From an uncultured Planctomycetaceae bacterium (GTDB lineage Bacteria; Planctomycetota; Planctomycetia; Planctomycetales; Planctomycetaceae): a stretch of 36,443 bases of DNA. Shown here piece by piece: positions 25,895 to 34,725 of the stretch. How positions within the stretch are numbered: position 1 is the first letter of the stretch; each line of letters opens with the position of its first letter. Below the pieces are notes generated by a model. It was not told where the DNA came from. It was given only the letters and a program-made list of their open reading frames with translations, and did no database searches. The position numbers and the translations under genes were made by a program. The stretch spans positions 1 to 36,443 of the forward strand of contig CAITYU010000082.1 of NCBI GenBank assembly GCA_903896675.1, read 5' to 3'.

Positions 25895-26434
25895 ATGGAC
25901 GACAAATCCCCAAACGAGCCACCTTCGCTGCGGTACCTCGAGATGGTGACGCAGTCACAACGGACGCTGTATGGCGTGCTGTGGTCGCTGCTGCGCAATG
26001 CCGATGATGTGGATGATGTGCTGCAGGAAACCAATGCTGTGCTGTGGCAGAAGGCGGCAGAATTTGATGCGGAGCGTCAGTTTCTGCCGTGGGCATTGAA
26101 GATCGCTCAGTTGCAGGTGCTCGCTTTTCACAAGCGGCGACTGCGCGACAAACTGGTATTTGATGAGGGGCTCCTGACCGCACTTGTAGAGAACAGCATT
26201 CGTGATATCGATCAGGTCGAATCGCGACGGCGGGCGCTGGCGGGCTGTTTGCAGAAGCTGCCGGGTGATCATCGTACGTTGGTGTTGAAGCGTTACGAGG
26301 CCAGCGGTTCAGTGAATGAGATGGCGGAAGAAACCGGCCGCAGCCCGAAGGCGGTTTCAGAAGCCTTGCGGCGAATTCGAGCGGCGTTGCTGGAGTGCAT
26401 TGAGCGGACACTGGCTCAGGAGGCTCGGACATGA
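25895..26434 (+). CDS. ECF-type sigma factor (Rhodopirellula/Verrucomicrobium family)
   Basis: 179 residues, normal for a two-domain ECF sigma. Region 2 is QRTLYGVLWSLLRNADDVDD followed by VLQETNAVLWQKAAEF and FLPWALKIAQLQVLAFHKR, the -10 binding and melting helices. Region 4 is LPGDHRTLVLKRYEASGSV with the helix-turn-helix MAEETGRSPKAVSEALRRIR for -35 recognition. The sequence looks like the planctomycete/verrucomicrobial subgroup that pairs with FecR-domain proteins. ATG 25895 is used; an in-frame TTG lies two codons earlier. Its stop overlaps the FecR gene start by 4 bp (ATGA), so the two proteins are translationally coupled and likely act as sigma factor and membrane regulator. Confidence 0.9.
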   Translation: MDDKSPNEPPSLRYLEMVTQSQRTLYGVLWSLLRNADDVDDVLQETNAVLWQKAAEFDAERQFLPWALKIAQLQVLAFHKRRLRDKLVFDEGLLTALVENSIRDIDQVESRRRALAGCLQKLPGDHRTLVLKRYEASGSVNEMAEETGRSPKAVSEALRRIRAALLECIERTLAQEART

Positions 26435-27837
26435 CACCGGGCGATTCACTGAAGCTCGAACGATTAATGAATCAAGTCGTCGACGGCGTGCTGTCCGATG
26501 CCGAGGAACTGCTGCTTGAGACCTGGCTGCGTGATGATTCGACGGCGCGAGATCGCTATCTCTGCTTTATGATGCTGCACGCCGACCTGTTGTGGGATCA
26601 CGGAGCGGCTGCGTCGCTGATCGGCAGGGAATCGCTTGCCACGTCCGCAGATCAGCCTCGCGACGTGTCGCCATCACTGTCGCTTTCGCACAGCACTCGG
26701 CCCTTGTTATCAGGATGGTTGTCGCCCCGGTTGGCGGTTGCTGTGGGACTCGTGCTGGTGGGACTGACTGCGTGGCTCGTTCCCCGGTTCGTGCGGCAGC
26801 ATGGAAATGCGGGCTCCGGGGTTCGTGTGTCAGCGGCGTTGATTATCACGCTCGAAGCACTTCAGGGAACGGCAGAATGGAGCGATGGTGCCAGGAAGTG
26901 GCAGCCTGGTTCCGACTCCGAACAACGGTTGCCGGCGGGAACTCTGCGACTCGATGGTGAAGGCTCGTCGTGCCAGCTGAGGTTTGATGATGGGACTCGC
27001 ATCACGGTATCCGGCGACGCGGAAGCCGAGTTTGCGCAGGACTCACAGAAGCGACTGTACCTGCGTCGAGGAAGTCTTACGGCGGATGTCGCACGGCAGC
27101 CGGACGGGCAGCCGTGCGTGATCGAAACGCCAACCGCTCGCATCGAAGTGATCGGCACGGTCTTTACGCTTGTCGCCGACAGCGAACAGACGGCGTTGAA
27201 TGTCGAACGAGGTGCGGTTCGCATGCAGCGATTGGTTGACGGGCATGAAGTGGAGGTGCTCGATCAACGCCAGGCGATCGCGTCACTGGATGCGACCGCC
27301 GAAATGCAATCGGTTCGCGTCGGAGCGCCCCCGGACTCATGGCGACAGACTTTCGATCAGCCGCCACCAGCGATCTGCAAAGGTACGTGGCTCGCTGCGG
27401 TTGCCGGGCAGCCAAACCGCGTACGCGGTGTGCCGTGTGTCGCCAGTCGCAGAAAGTCAGGGAAGCCGATCGTGCATCATGGCATCACAGCTCGCAGCGG
27501 TGTCGAAACGCGTCTCGTCACGCTGCATCCGACCAGCGTCCTCAAAGTGCGATACCGGCTCACGGGGGAAGCTTCGCTGCGAATCATGTTGGGGACAAAT
27601 CAGCCGGGCGGAAGCTTTGGCGGAAACTTTGAAGTCAAGCGAAGTTCGCAGCAGCAAACGCTCGACGCTGACGGCTGGCGCACCCTGACGGTGCCGCTGA
27701 GCGAGTTTCAGCCGCTGATGAAGCGATTCCCAGGGCCGCTGGACGGCAGCCACGTCTCATTGCTGATGATCAACTCGCACGAACGCGATGTCGGCCTCGA
27801 AGTGTGTGAAATCGAAATTCGGTCGCAGGTTCCGTAG
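26431..27837 (+). CDS. FecR-domain transmembrane regulator (probable anti-sigma)
   Basis: 468 residues. The N-terminal 60 are cytoplasmic and helical (LMNQVVDGVLSDAEELLLET, YLCFMMLHADLLWD), as expected for a sigma-binding domain. One membrane helix lies around 98-116 (RLAVAVGLVLVGLTAWLVP). The FecR beta domain is at about 165-275: LRFDDGTRITVSGDAEAEF, LYLRRGSLTADV, 'TPTARIEVIGTVFTLVAD' and GAVRMQRLVDGHEVEVLD. The last 150 residues form a jelly-roll-like extracytoplasmic domain (VLKVRYRLTGEASLRIMLGT, GWRTLTVPLSEFQPLM) that could bind carbohydrate. This suggests a sensor releasing the sigma factor when a ligand is bound outside; the ligand is unknown. The DUF1552 gene begins 22 bp downstream. 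Confidence 0.87.
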   Translation: MTPGDSLKLERLMNQVVDGVLSDAEELLLETWLRDDSTARDRYLCFMMLHADLLWDHGAAASLIGRESLATSADQPRDVSPSLSLSHSTRPLLSGWLSPRLAVAVGLVLVGLTAWLVPRFVRQHGNAGSGVRVSAALIITLEALQGTAEWSDGARKWQPGSDSEQRLPAGTLRLDGEGSSCQLRFDDGTRITVSGDAEAEFAQDSQKRLYLRRGSLTADVARQPDGQPCVIETPTARIEVIGTVFTLVADSEQTALNVERGAVRMQRLVDGHEVEVLDQRQAIASLDATAEMQSVRVGAPPDSWRQTFDQPPPAICKGTWLAAVAGQPNRVRGVPCVASRRKSGKPIVHHGITARSGVETRLVTLHPTSVLKVRYRLTGEASLRIMLGTNQPGGSFGGNFEVKRSSQQQTLDADGWRTLTVPLSEFQPLMKRFPGPLDGSHVSLLMINSHERDVGLEVCEIEIRSQVP

Positions 27838-27859
27838 TTTTTCCTGTCGCAGGTTTTGC

Positions 27860-29176
27860 ATGTCATTCAAACTTCAATCCACGCCGACTCGACGCGGACT
27901 CTTACGAGGGCTTGGCGTTGCCATTGCGTTGCCGTGTCTGGAATCCCTGGCACGAGGACCACGCTTCGCAGCGGAGGCAGCGGGTTCGCCAAAGCGGTTT
28001 GCATTCATCTACACGCCGAATGGGTATCGACAGGACACGTTCGTGCCGCTGCACAACGGTCGGCTGGATCAGCTTCCGCCGGCGCTCGAACCGCTGGCGA
28101 AGGTGCGGCAGCATGTCACCCTCGTTACAGGACTCGATCGCCAGTTCGTGCCCGGGACCGGAGTGCACGCTCAAGCCGGCGCGTGCTGGCTGACCAGTTC
28201 TGCGCCCCAGGACACGCTTGACGGGGGCTTTCCTACGCATATCACGCTCGACCAAATGCTGGCTCGCGAGCTGGGACGCGACACCGTGTTGCCGTCGCTG
28301 GAACTCAGTTGCAACGACTTCGCCGACAACAAAGAGACGAAGTATTTCGAAAGCATTTCCTGGTACGGGCCAGGTTATGCCGCGAATGTCGAGAAGCATC
28401 CGACAGCCGTCTTTCAACGACTCTTCGGCAAGCCGGTCTCAGGGGCAACCAGAAGCGTGCTCGATGCCGTTCAAGCCGATGCTGCGGCACTGCAACGACG
28501 GCTCGGACGCACCGATCGCGCGAAGCTCGACGAGTACCTGACGAGTGTCCGTGAGATCGAACGGCGCATCGAATCAGCCGATCAGCGCCGAACTGCCGGG
28601 ACACAGACCACGACGCTTCCGGTGCCGCCTGTTGCTGCTGCTTCGGGCATCCCGGAACGACGCGGGGACTATCTGCGTTTGATGGCTGACTTGATCGTGC
28701 TTGCGTTTCAGAACGATCTGACTCGCGTCGCGACGCTGGTCGTCGACCCGGAACGGTGGGACTCCCCGCGCCTCTATCACGGCGTCTTTGACAAGCCGCA
28801 GAATCATCACGTCCTCACGCACACCAAAGGGGACGAAGCCAAAGAGTCACTGACGAAGATCGATCGCTTTCACGTTGACTTCTTCGCGCAGGTCGTCTCG
28901 CGACTGGCGTCGATTCGCGAAGGCGAACAGTCACTGCTCGACTCATGCTGCCTCGCGATGGGCAGCGGGATCAGCGACGGCGATTCACACAATTACCGGG
29001 ACTTGCAGGTGCTTCTCGCCGGCCGCGCTTCCGGAGCGATCGCACCGGGACGGCACCTGCACTTCAACGGCGATCGACCACTGGCTGATCTCTGGTTGAC
29101 GCTGGCCCGCGCCGGCGAAGTACATCTCGAACGCTTCGCCGACAGCACCGGGGCGTTGAATGAACTGGGCTCTTAA
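27860..29176 (+). CDS. Tat-exported DUF1552 protein (operon copy)
   Basis: 438 residues. The N-terminus MSFKLQSTPTRRGLLRGLGV is a twin-arginine signal, with cleavage around ARGPRFAAEA. DUF1552 landmarks: 'KRFAFIYTPNGYRQDTFVP', VTLVTGLDRQFVPGTGVHAQ, THITLDQMLARELG, KLDEYLTSVREIERRIES, and the C-terminal CCLAMGSGISDGDSHNYRDL. It is a paralog of the protein at 12735-14060 but clearly diverged, for instance the GSGISDGDSHN stretch against [12 protein letters not shown]. The open frame extends upstream to 27788, overlapping the FecR gene; ATG 27860 is chosen because it puts the Tat motif first. In planctomycetes such proteins accompany DUF1592-type cytochromes; here that partner ends the same operon. 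Confidence 0.9.
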   Translation: MSFKLQSTPTRRGLLRGLGVAIALPCLESLARGPRFAAEAAGSPKRFAFIYTPNGYRQDTFVPLHNGRLDQLPPALEPLAKVRQHVTLVTGLDRQFVPGTGVHAQAGACWLTSSAPQDTLDGGFPTHITLDQMLARELGRDTVLPSLELSCNDFADNKETKYFESISWYGPGYAANVEKHPTAVFQRLFGKPVSGATRSVLDAVQADAAALQRRLGRTDRAKLDEYLTSVREIERRIESADQRRTAGTQTTTLPVPPVAAASGIPERRGDYLRLMADLIVLAFQNDLTRVATLVVDPERWDSPRLYHGVFDKPQNHHVLTHTKGDEAKESLTKIDRFHVDFFAQVVSRLASIREGEQSLLDSCCLAMGSGISDGDSHNYRDLQVLLAGRASGAIAPGRHLHFNGDRPLADLWLTLARAGEVHLERFADSTGALNELGS

Positions 29177-29194
29177 GGATCGTCTGTTTTTTCT

Positions 29195-29261
29195 GTGGGA
29201 CCACTTTGTCATCCGTGGGCCTGCGAATTTCGAATGACCACGGATGACATGGCGGTCCCAC
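29195..29261. repeat. Inverted-repeat leader element, copy 1
   Basis: GTGGGACC (29195-29202) pairs with GGTCCCAC (29254-29261), and GTCATCCGTGG (29208-29218) with CCACGGATGAC (29238-29248). The two stems are separated by symmetrical 5-nt internal loops, with a 19-nt apical loop. The element ends 2 bp before the ATG of the next gene. A decayed relative is at 31817-31882. Confidence 0.85.
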
Positions 29262-29263
29262 GA

Positions 29264-30211
29264 ATGAGAACAGGATGTGTGCGAACGAGTTTGCTGCCGC
29301 TCTTCGTGTTGTTTTCCTGCGTCAGTGCCGCGGCCGATGAACCGCAGGCCGTGACGTTGCTCTTTGCCGGAAGCAGTTCGACGTATTGGAACGACATGCC
29401 GCGTGAGGTGGCGCGGGTTGTTGATGGCAGGCTGGCGGGTGCACGGAAGGCTCGAGTGCTGCCGGAGATTGTGGGCCGCAGCGGGAGCGACATTCGGGTC
29501 TACATGGAGCCGGGGTTCAACAGATACGAATACGGCGTGAAGTCCGGGCAGACATTTCTCGACAAGCTGCGCGATGAGCGACCGCGATTCGTCGTGCTGC
29601 AGGTCGTCAGTCGCTTCATCACGGGTGACACCGATCCAACTGGCACTGGCAGCGCCCATGCGCAGGCGATCACGAAATACTGTGACGCCGTGCGAGCAGC
29701 GGGTGGCGAGCCGATCTTTTACGAGATGGGTTGGGGCCGATCGGATCGTGACGCAGAAGGTCGCCGCCGCATTCTGGAAATGGCCACGGCGCAAAGGATT
29801 CGCTATTTTGCACCGTGTTCAACCGCGTGGGCTCGGGTGTATCGCGAAAAGCCGGACCTCGCGCTGCAGCATCCCAAAGACAGCGCACATCCAGGTGATC
29901 TCGGTCATTTCCTGAATCTGGCGTGCTTCTTCGCGGCGCTGACGCACCAGTCGCCCATCGGTCACTTGCCTCGAACATACCCCGTGTGGCCGCATGCGCT
30001 GGGCAACCCTGACAGTGATGCTGAGAGGGCCGAAGAAGTGGCTCGCATCGCGGCGTTCAAACCGGACGAATACCAGGCTCGCATGCCCGGATGGATGCGC
30101 CGCAACATGTCCGCTGTCACGCAGTTTTCACTCGATGAATCCACGGCGAATTACCTCGAGTCCGTCGCGTGGGAGACGTGGCAGGAGATCCATCAGCAAC
30201 TCACCAGGTAA
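29264..30211 (+). CDS. Secreted SGNH/DUF4886-like hydrolase-fold protein
   Basis: 315 residues. The Sec signal peptide (RTSLLPLFVLFSCVSAAADE) is followed by VTLLFAGSSSTYWNDMPREV, which matches the first block of SGNH/DUF4886 proteins ('LFIGNSFTYYND') with a Ser in the nucleophile region. A late DSAHPGDLGHFLNLACFFAA holds the D..H block V pair. These support an SGNH esterase/acyl-hydrolase fold, but the canonical GDSL is not exact and activity is unproven. ATG 29264 starts the signal peptide and lies 2 bp after a 67-bp hairpin element; an open frame continues upstream through that element to 29195, and a GTG at 29279 is also possible. It is the fourth gene of the cassette operon. Confidence 0.72.
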   Translation: MRTGCVRTSLLPLFVLFSCVSAAADEPQAVTLLFAGSSSTYWNDMPREVARVVDGRLAGARKARVLPEIVGRSGSDIRVYMEPGFNRYEYGVKSGQTFLDKLRDERPRFVVLQVVSRFITGDTDPTGTGSAHAQAITKYCDAVRAAGGEPIFYEMGWGRSDRDAEGRRRILEMATAQRIRYFAPCSTAWARVYREKPDLALQHPKDSAHPGDLGHFLNLACFFAALTHQSPIGHLPRTYPVWPHALGNPDSDAERAEEVARIAAFKPDEYQARMPGWMRRNMSAVTQFSLDESTANYLESVAWETWQEIHQQLTR

Positions 30212-30265
30212 GCGTTGAACGCCAGACACGGCTCTGCCTCAGCACCTTTGCCGGAGACATCCAGC

Positions 30266-31792
30266 ATGGACCGACGTAATTTTCTGTCAACCGCACTCGG
30301 AGCCGTGACCGCGACCGCCTGCAGTACAACGCAAGCCAGCGAACCAGCGGCCCGAAAGCTTCCGTTTATCGGAGTGCAGATTCATCCCTTCAGTTTTTAT
30401 GACGAAGGGATCGAACGCGTCCTTGATCTGCTGCAGGAGACGGCGAGCATCAACGCGCTGTTCGTTTATTCGCATCTCTACGCGTCCGATCAGCAGATGC
30501 CCGCGGAAGTCCTCGCCCATGACCATCCTGGTTTCACGCCCATCGACCCGAAATTAAGGCGGTATCGGCGAGTCTGGGCGCGCCACGTACCCGGGGAATT
30601 CGACGGGCAGTTGCTGAGGCATGCCATTGATGCGGCCGATGTGGAATTTGCGGGGAAAGACCTCTTCGCGGAACTTGCACCGCAATGCCACAAACGGGGC
30701 ATGAAGCTGTTGGGCCGGATTCTCGAACCACGTGGCAGGCACGGCGCGGAACTTATTCAGAACTTTTCGCAGGTCCTGACGGTCAGTCTCGATGGCAAGC
30801 CCGGGACGAACGCCTGCTGGAACAACCCGGACTACCGCTCATTCTGGCAGGTAACCGTCGCCGACACCTTTCGACAGAACCCTCTAGAGGGTTTCATGCT
30901 GGGTGCCGAACGCACGGGACCGCTTTACCGATTGATACAAGCCGGTGAATCGCCGTCCTGTTTTTGTCGGCATTGTCAACTGCGAATGAAAGACAGGGAG
31001 ATCAGCGAACGTCGTCTGCGAACCGGTTACGCGGCAATCAACGAATGGATTCAGGCCATGCGTCGCGGGGCCAGTCGACCGGCCGATGGAGCCCTCGTGA
31101 CATTCCTCCGACTGCTGATGCGACACCCTGAGGTACTGGCGTGGGAACGCGAGTGGGCGTTGTCACTGGAAGAGTCGCTCGGGGCGCTGGTAAGGAGCAT
31201 CAAGTCGGTAAAACCCGCTGCATTGGTTGGTCGCCATATCGACCATCAACAGTCGTCATGGGACATCTTCTATCGAGCCGCCGTCAGCTACTCTGAGATG
31301 GCCGAGTCGATGAACTTCCTCAAGCCGGTGGTCTACCACGACATCGCCGCGCCGCGAGTGAATCGCTGGATGCTTGCCGAGTTCAGCAAGTCGATCCTGT
31401 CCGATCTATCGCAGACTCAATCGCTCGATCTGTACTACGCGGTTTTTGGACTCGACCCGCAGCAGGAACCGGCGTTTCAGGAAATGCTGAGCGGAAGTTT
31501 CTCGCCGGACTACGTCTATCGCGAAACGAAGCGATGTGTGGACAGTGTCGGTGGCAGGACGCTCGTCTACCCGGGCATCGGTTTCGACATCCCATTCCAT
31601 CGCCCCAATGCCCCGCCACTCGCACACCCCAGCCAGCCCGACGTTCTCGCCGCCGCTGCGACGAAGGCGTTCGAAGCCGGAGCCGAGGGCATCGTCGTCT
31701 GCCGTGAGTACCAGGAAATGCGTCTGCCGAATCTCAGAGCAATCGGCCGCGCTGTTCGGGACCTGCCGACATCAGGGAGCAAAAGCCGATGA
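30266..31792 (+). CDS. Tat-exported barrel-like protein, possible glycoside hydrolase
   Basis: 508 residues. The N-terminus MDRRNFLSTALGAVTATACS is a twin-arginine signal. The body opens with FIGVQIHPFSFYDEGIERVL and LFVYSHLYASDQQMP, which reads like the first strands of a (beta/alpha)8 barrel of the family-10/GHL glycosidase kind. A CFCRHC cluster at about residue 235 could bind metal or form disulfides. Late strands include 'TLVYPGIGFDIPFHRPNAPP' and AGAEGIVVCREYQEMRLPNL. I cannot name the family or catalytic acids with confidence. ATG 30266 has GGAG nine bases upstream. It follows the SGNH gene by 54 bp, and its stop overlaps an ATG (31789) in the next frame. Confidence 0.65.
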   Translation: MDRRNFLSTALGAVTATACSTTQASEPAARKLPFIGVQIHPFSFYDEGIERVLDLLQETASINALFVYSHLYASDQQMPAEVLAHDHPGFTPIDPKLRRYRRVWARHVPGEFDGQLLRHAIDAADVEFAGKDLFAELAPQCHKRGMKLLGRILEPRGRHGAELIQNFSQVLTVSLDGKPGTNACWNNPDYRSFWQVTVADTFRQNPLEGFMLGAERTGPLYRLIQAGESPSCFCRHCQLRMKDREISERRLRTGYAAINEWIQAMRRGASRPADGALVTFLRLLMRHPEVLAWEREWALSLEESLGALVRSIKSVKPAALVGRHIDHQQSSWDIFYRAAVSYSEMAESMNFLKPVVYHDIAAPRVNRWMLAEFSKSILSDLSQTQSLDLYYAVFGLDPQQEPAFQEMLSGSFSPDYVYRETKRCVDSVGGRTLVYPGIGFDIPFHRPNAPPLAHPSQPDVLAAAATKAFEAGAEGIVVCREYQEMRLPNLRAIGRAVRDLPTSGSKSR

Positions 31793-31816
31793 CCAACTCT
31801 CCACGTGCTTTCATTC

Positions 31817-31882
31817 GTGGTACCACAATGTCATTCGTGCCTGTTAAACCTCACCTGGCCACGGATGATTCAGCGGTCCGTC
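31817..31882. repeat. Inverted-repeat leader element, copy 2 (decayed)
   Basis: It aligns over its length with 29195-29261: GTGGTACC-acaat-GTCATTCGTG on the left and CCACGGATGAT-tcagc-GGTCCGTC on the right. Arm pairing is weaker than in copy 1. It again ends 2 bp before an ATG (31885) that opens a signal peptide. It begins with a perfect 10-bp palindrome, GTGGTACCAC (31817-31826). Confidence 0.7.
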
Positions 31883-31884
31883 GG

Positions 31885-34725
31885 ATGCAGAATAAAAAGG
31901 GAACGCTGCTGCTTGTGGCGATGCTGACGCTGATTGTCACCGCGCGATCATTCGGCGACGAATTCAGCAAAGACATACAGCCACTGTTGAAAACGTTTTG
32001 CTTCGACTGTCATCACAACGCCGACCAGCCGGAGGGTGGAGTAAATCTGGCTCAGTTCACATCCGACGCCGATGTGCTGCGCGAGAGGGCTGTGTGGAAA
32101 GAGGTCTTCAACAAGCTCGAATCGCGACAGATGCCACCGCCAAAGCACGATCCGCTGCCGTCGGAGAAAGAGCGGCAACGCCTGCTCGATTGGATCAGCG
32201 AAGTTGCAGCAAGGCCCAATCCGACACTCAACGCACGCGATCCCGGTAAACCGGTGATCCGGCGACTCACGCGACTCGAATACAACAACACCGTTCGCGA
32301 TTTGCTGGAACTTGAGACCGACGTTTTCATGTTTTCGGAACGGCTGCCGCTGGCCGACAGGACTTACTGGCGCACGGCACTGACGGCGGGGCGAATGGGG
32401 GATGCGGTCGAGATTCGGCTGCGCGAGTACGGGACGAAATATCCGGTGCTGTTGCCGCAGCACGGGCTGCCTGCGGACGGTCGGGCCGAGCATGGATTTC
32501 GCAATCGCGGTGAGATGATGAATGTCTCGCCACTGTCGCTGGAGCAGTACGTCGCGATGGCCGGAGCGATCGTGAATCATCAGGAACTTCCGCAGCGCAG
32601 CAGAGTGTTCGCCGAGTTATTGGGGCTCGAGTTTCGTCCGACACCGCTCACCGCACCCGGTGCAAAGTCGATCCGCGTGCTGCAGTCGCCGGTCGTGGCC
32701 GAGTTCGCTCCGGAAGCGAGGTCGTTGCCGAAAGTGGCCGGCGGCGCGGACAACGTTGTGCAGCGATTTCGCGAAGAAGTGGCCGACGCCTTTCAGGAGG
32801 GTCGTGGCGGAGTGATGGATGTCGCGAAGTCGATCGCCAACACAACACTTGCGGGCAAGGGCGCGGTCCTGCGAGTCCCCTTCGGCAATGCCGGTTCCAA
32901 AACGTTGTTGGTCAATCCCGATCAGGACCTGTGGTTCGCTCCGTTCGGAACCGCTGAAGAGACATCCGGCTCGCTGCTCTTCACCGGCAGAAACAAGGGC
33001 GAGAAGCGGTTTGAGCTCTCGTTCGCAATCAAGGACGGCGACGAGGACGAAGCGGTGTCTCGACTGGCCGTTTGCGTGCTCGGCCGAGAGCGACAATCGG
33101 GCAACGTAACTCTGACAGCTCGCTGCAGCGATGGCACCGAAACTGAACTACGCGCTGACATCGCTGAAGGTGCGACAGGGACAACGGTCTTCACCTTTGC
33201 GGCCGTTCCCGGCGAGTCGATCAGGTCTGTGCTCGTCGATGGCTCGCGTTTCAGTGGCGATTACGTGCTGCTCGACGATCTCGGTTTCATCACAACCGGC
33301 AAGCCGTTCCCGAACGCCGCGCCGCCGCAGGCTGCTGATCCGTCAGAGAAGACAAACATGCTGAGCGAGAAACCCGGACCAGCTCCGGCGGCATCAAAAC
33401 GCCCCCCACTCGAACGGCTCGCTCAGTTCGTTGAGCGAGCACTGCGACGTCCCGCTCGCCCTGACGAACAAGCCCGGTATCAATCGCTGTTCCAGTCCTC
33501 AATCACCGGCGGTCAGTCTGAAGCTGATGCAATGCGACTTGCGGTGCAGGCTGTGCTGGCGTCGCCGAGCTTCCTGTTTCTGAGCGAAGAAGATCGTCCC
33601 GAAGATGGAGATGTGCGGCCACTTGACGATTACGAACTCGCTAACCGTCTGAGCTATTTCCTCTGGTCGAGCACTCCCGACGATGAACTGCTGACCGCAG
33701 CAAAGGCCGGTCGATTGCAGGAGACAAAGACGCTTGAATCGCAGATTCGTCGCATGCTCCGCGACCCTCGAGCGTGCGAGTTGAGTGAATCGTTCGCCGT
33801 GCAATGGTTGCGACTCGATCAGCTCTACACCGCAAAGCCCGATCCCGAACTCTTCAAGTCATTCTATTCGGGACCTCAGGGCAAGGACACGTTGCATGGC
33901 GCTCAGCTGGTCGAAGCGTTGCTGTTGTTCGAGACAGCCTTGATCGAAAACCGCAGCGTACTCGAATTCATCGCCGCCGATTACACATGGCTCAACCCGC
34001 GATTGGCAAAAGTTTACGGCCTCGACCTTTCCGCTCCTGATTCCTCGCCCTCAGTACCGGTCAACGGCCAATCGAATCGCGAACTCAGGACCGCTGACAG
34101 AAACGCCAACAACCACTGGCAGCGAGTGCCTTTGAAGGACATTTCACGCGGCGGCTTCCTGACAATGTCCGGCCCGCTGACGATTACCTCATTGCCATTC
34201 CGCACAAGCCCCGTGAAACGCGGCGCATGGATTCTGGAAACGATCTTCAATCGCCCGCCAACCGAACCAAAAGTCGCCTTCACCATCGAAAACGACACGA
34301 AGCAGGCTGCCGCGATTCAGAGCACCCGGCAGAAGTTTGAATCGCATCGCAACAATGCCTCCTGCTATTCGTGCCATATCCGCATCGACCCGCCCGGCTT
34401 CGCAATGGAAGCCTTCGATCCCATCGGCGTTGCGCGAACTCAGGACGGAGGTCAGCCCGTTGACACGCACAGCGAATGGAACAACCACTCCTTCAACGGC
34501 CCTGCCGAGTTCAAGCGACTGCTGCAGGAGTCCCCTCACGAATTCACTCGCGGCTTCATCGAGCATCTGTTGAGCTATGCCCTCTGCCGCGCGCTCGAGA
34601 TCTACGATCAACCGACGATTCAACAGATCGAAGAGACCGCTCGTGATTCCGACTTCCGCCTGCACCAAATCATCACCGCGATCGCGACGAGCTACCCATT
34701 TCGCCATACACGAGCTGATCGCTGA
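31885..34725 (+). CDS. Secreted di-heme DUF1587/1595/1592/1588/1585 protein
   Basis: 946 residues from this start. After a Sec signal (GTLLLVAMLTLIVTARSFG) comes a planctomycete cytochrome c domain with CFDCH (C39, C42, H43). DUF1587 follows (PVIRRLTRLEYNNTVRDLLE), then a long insert (about 250-510) that may be a carbohydrate-binding-like domain. DUF1595/DUF1592 include RPARPDEQARYQSLF, ASPSFLFLSEE and YELANRLSYFLWSSTPDDEL. DUF1588 has the second heme motif CYSCHIRIDPPGFAMEAFDP, and DUF1585 ends the protein (FIEHLLSYALCRALEIYD). It is probably a periplasmic redox protein partnered with DUF1552. A longer start at ATG 31789 has GGGAG at spacing 9 and overlaps the previous stop (ATGA), but would put 32 residues before the signal peptide. 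Confidence 0.9.
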   Translation: MQNKKGTLLLVAMLTLIVTARSFGDEFSKDIQPLLKTFCFDCHHNADQPEGGVNLAQFTSDADVLRERAVWKEVFNKLESRQMPPPKHDPLPSEKERQRLLDWISEVAARPNPTLNARDPGKPVIRRLTRLEYNNTVRDLLELETDVFMFSERLPLADRTYWRTALTAGRMGDAVEIRLREYGTKYPVLLPQHGLPADGRAEHGFRNRGEMMNVSPLSLEQYVAMAGAIVNHQELPQRSRVFAELLGLEFRPTPLTAPGAKSIRVLQSPVVAEFAPEARSLPKVAGGADNVVQRFREEVADAFQEGRGGVMDVAKSIANTTLAGKGAVLRVPFGNAGSKTLLVNPDQDLWFAPFGTAEETSGSLLFTGRNKGEKRFELSFAIKDGDEDEAVSRLAVCVLGRERQSGNVTLTARCSDGTETELRADIAEGATGTTVFTFAAVPGESIRSVLVDGSRFSGDYVLLDDLGFITTGKPFPNAAPPQAADPSEKTNMLSEKPGPAPAASKRPPLERLAQFVERALRRPARPDEQARYQSLFQSSITGGQSEADAMRLAVQAVLASPSFLFLSEEDRPEDGDVRPLDDYELANRLSYFLWSSTPDDELLTAAKAGRLQETKTLESQIRRMLRDPRACELSESFAVQWLRLDQLYTAKPDPELFKSFYSGPQGKDTLHGAQLVEALLLFETALIENRSVLEFIAADYTWLNPRLAKVYGLDLSAPDSSPSVPVNGQSNRELRTADRNANNHWQRVPLKDISRGGFLTMSGPLTITSLPFRTSPVKRGAWILETIFNRPPTEPKVAFTIENDTKQAAAIQSTRQKFESHRNNASCYSCHIRIDPPGFAMEAFDPIGVARTQDGGQPVDTHSEWNNHSFNGPAEFKRLLQESPHEFTRGFIEHLLSYALCRALEIYDQPTIQQIEETARDSDFRLHQIITAIATSYPFRHTRADR

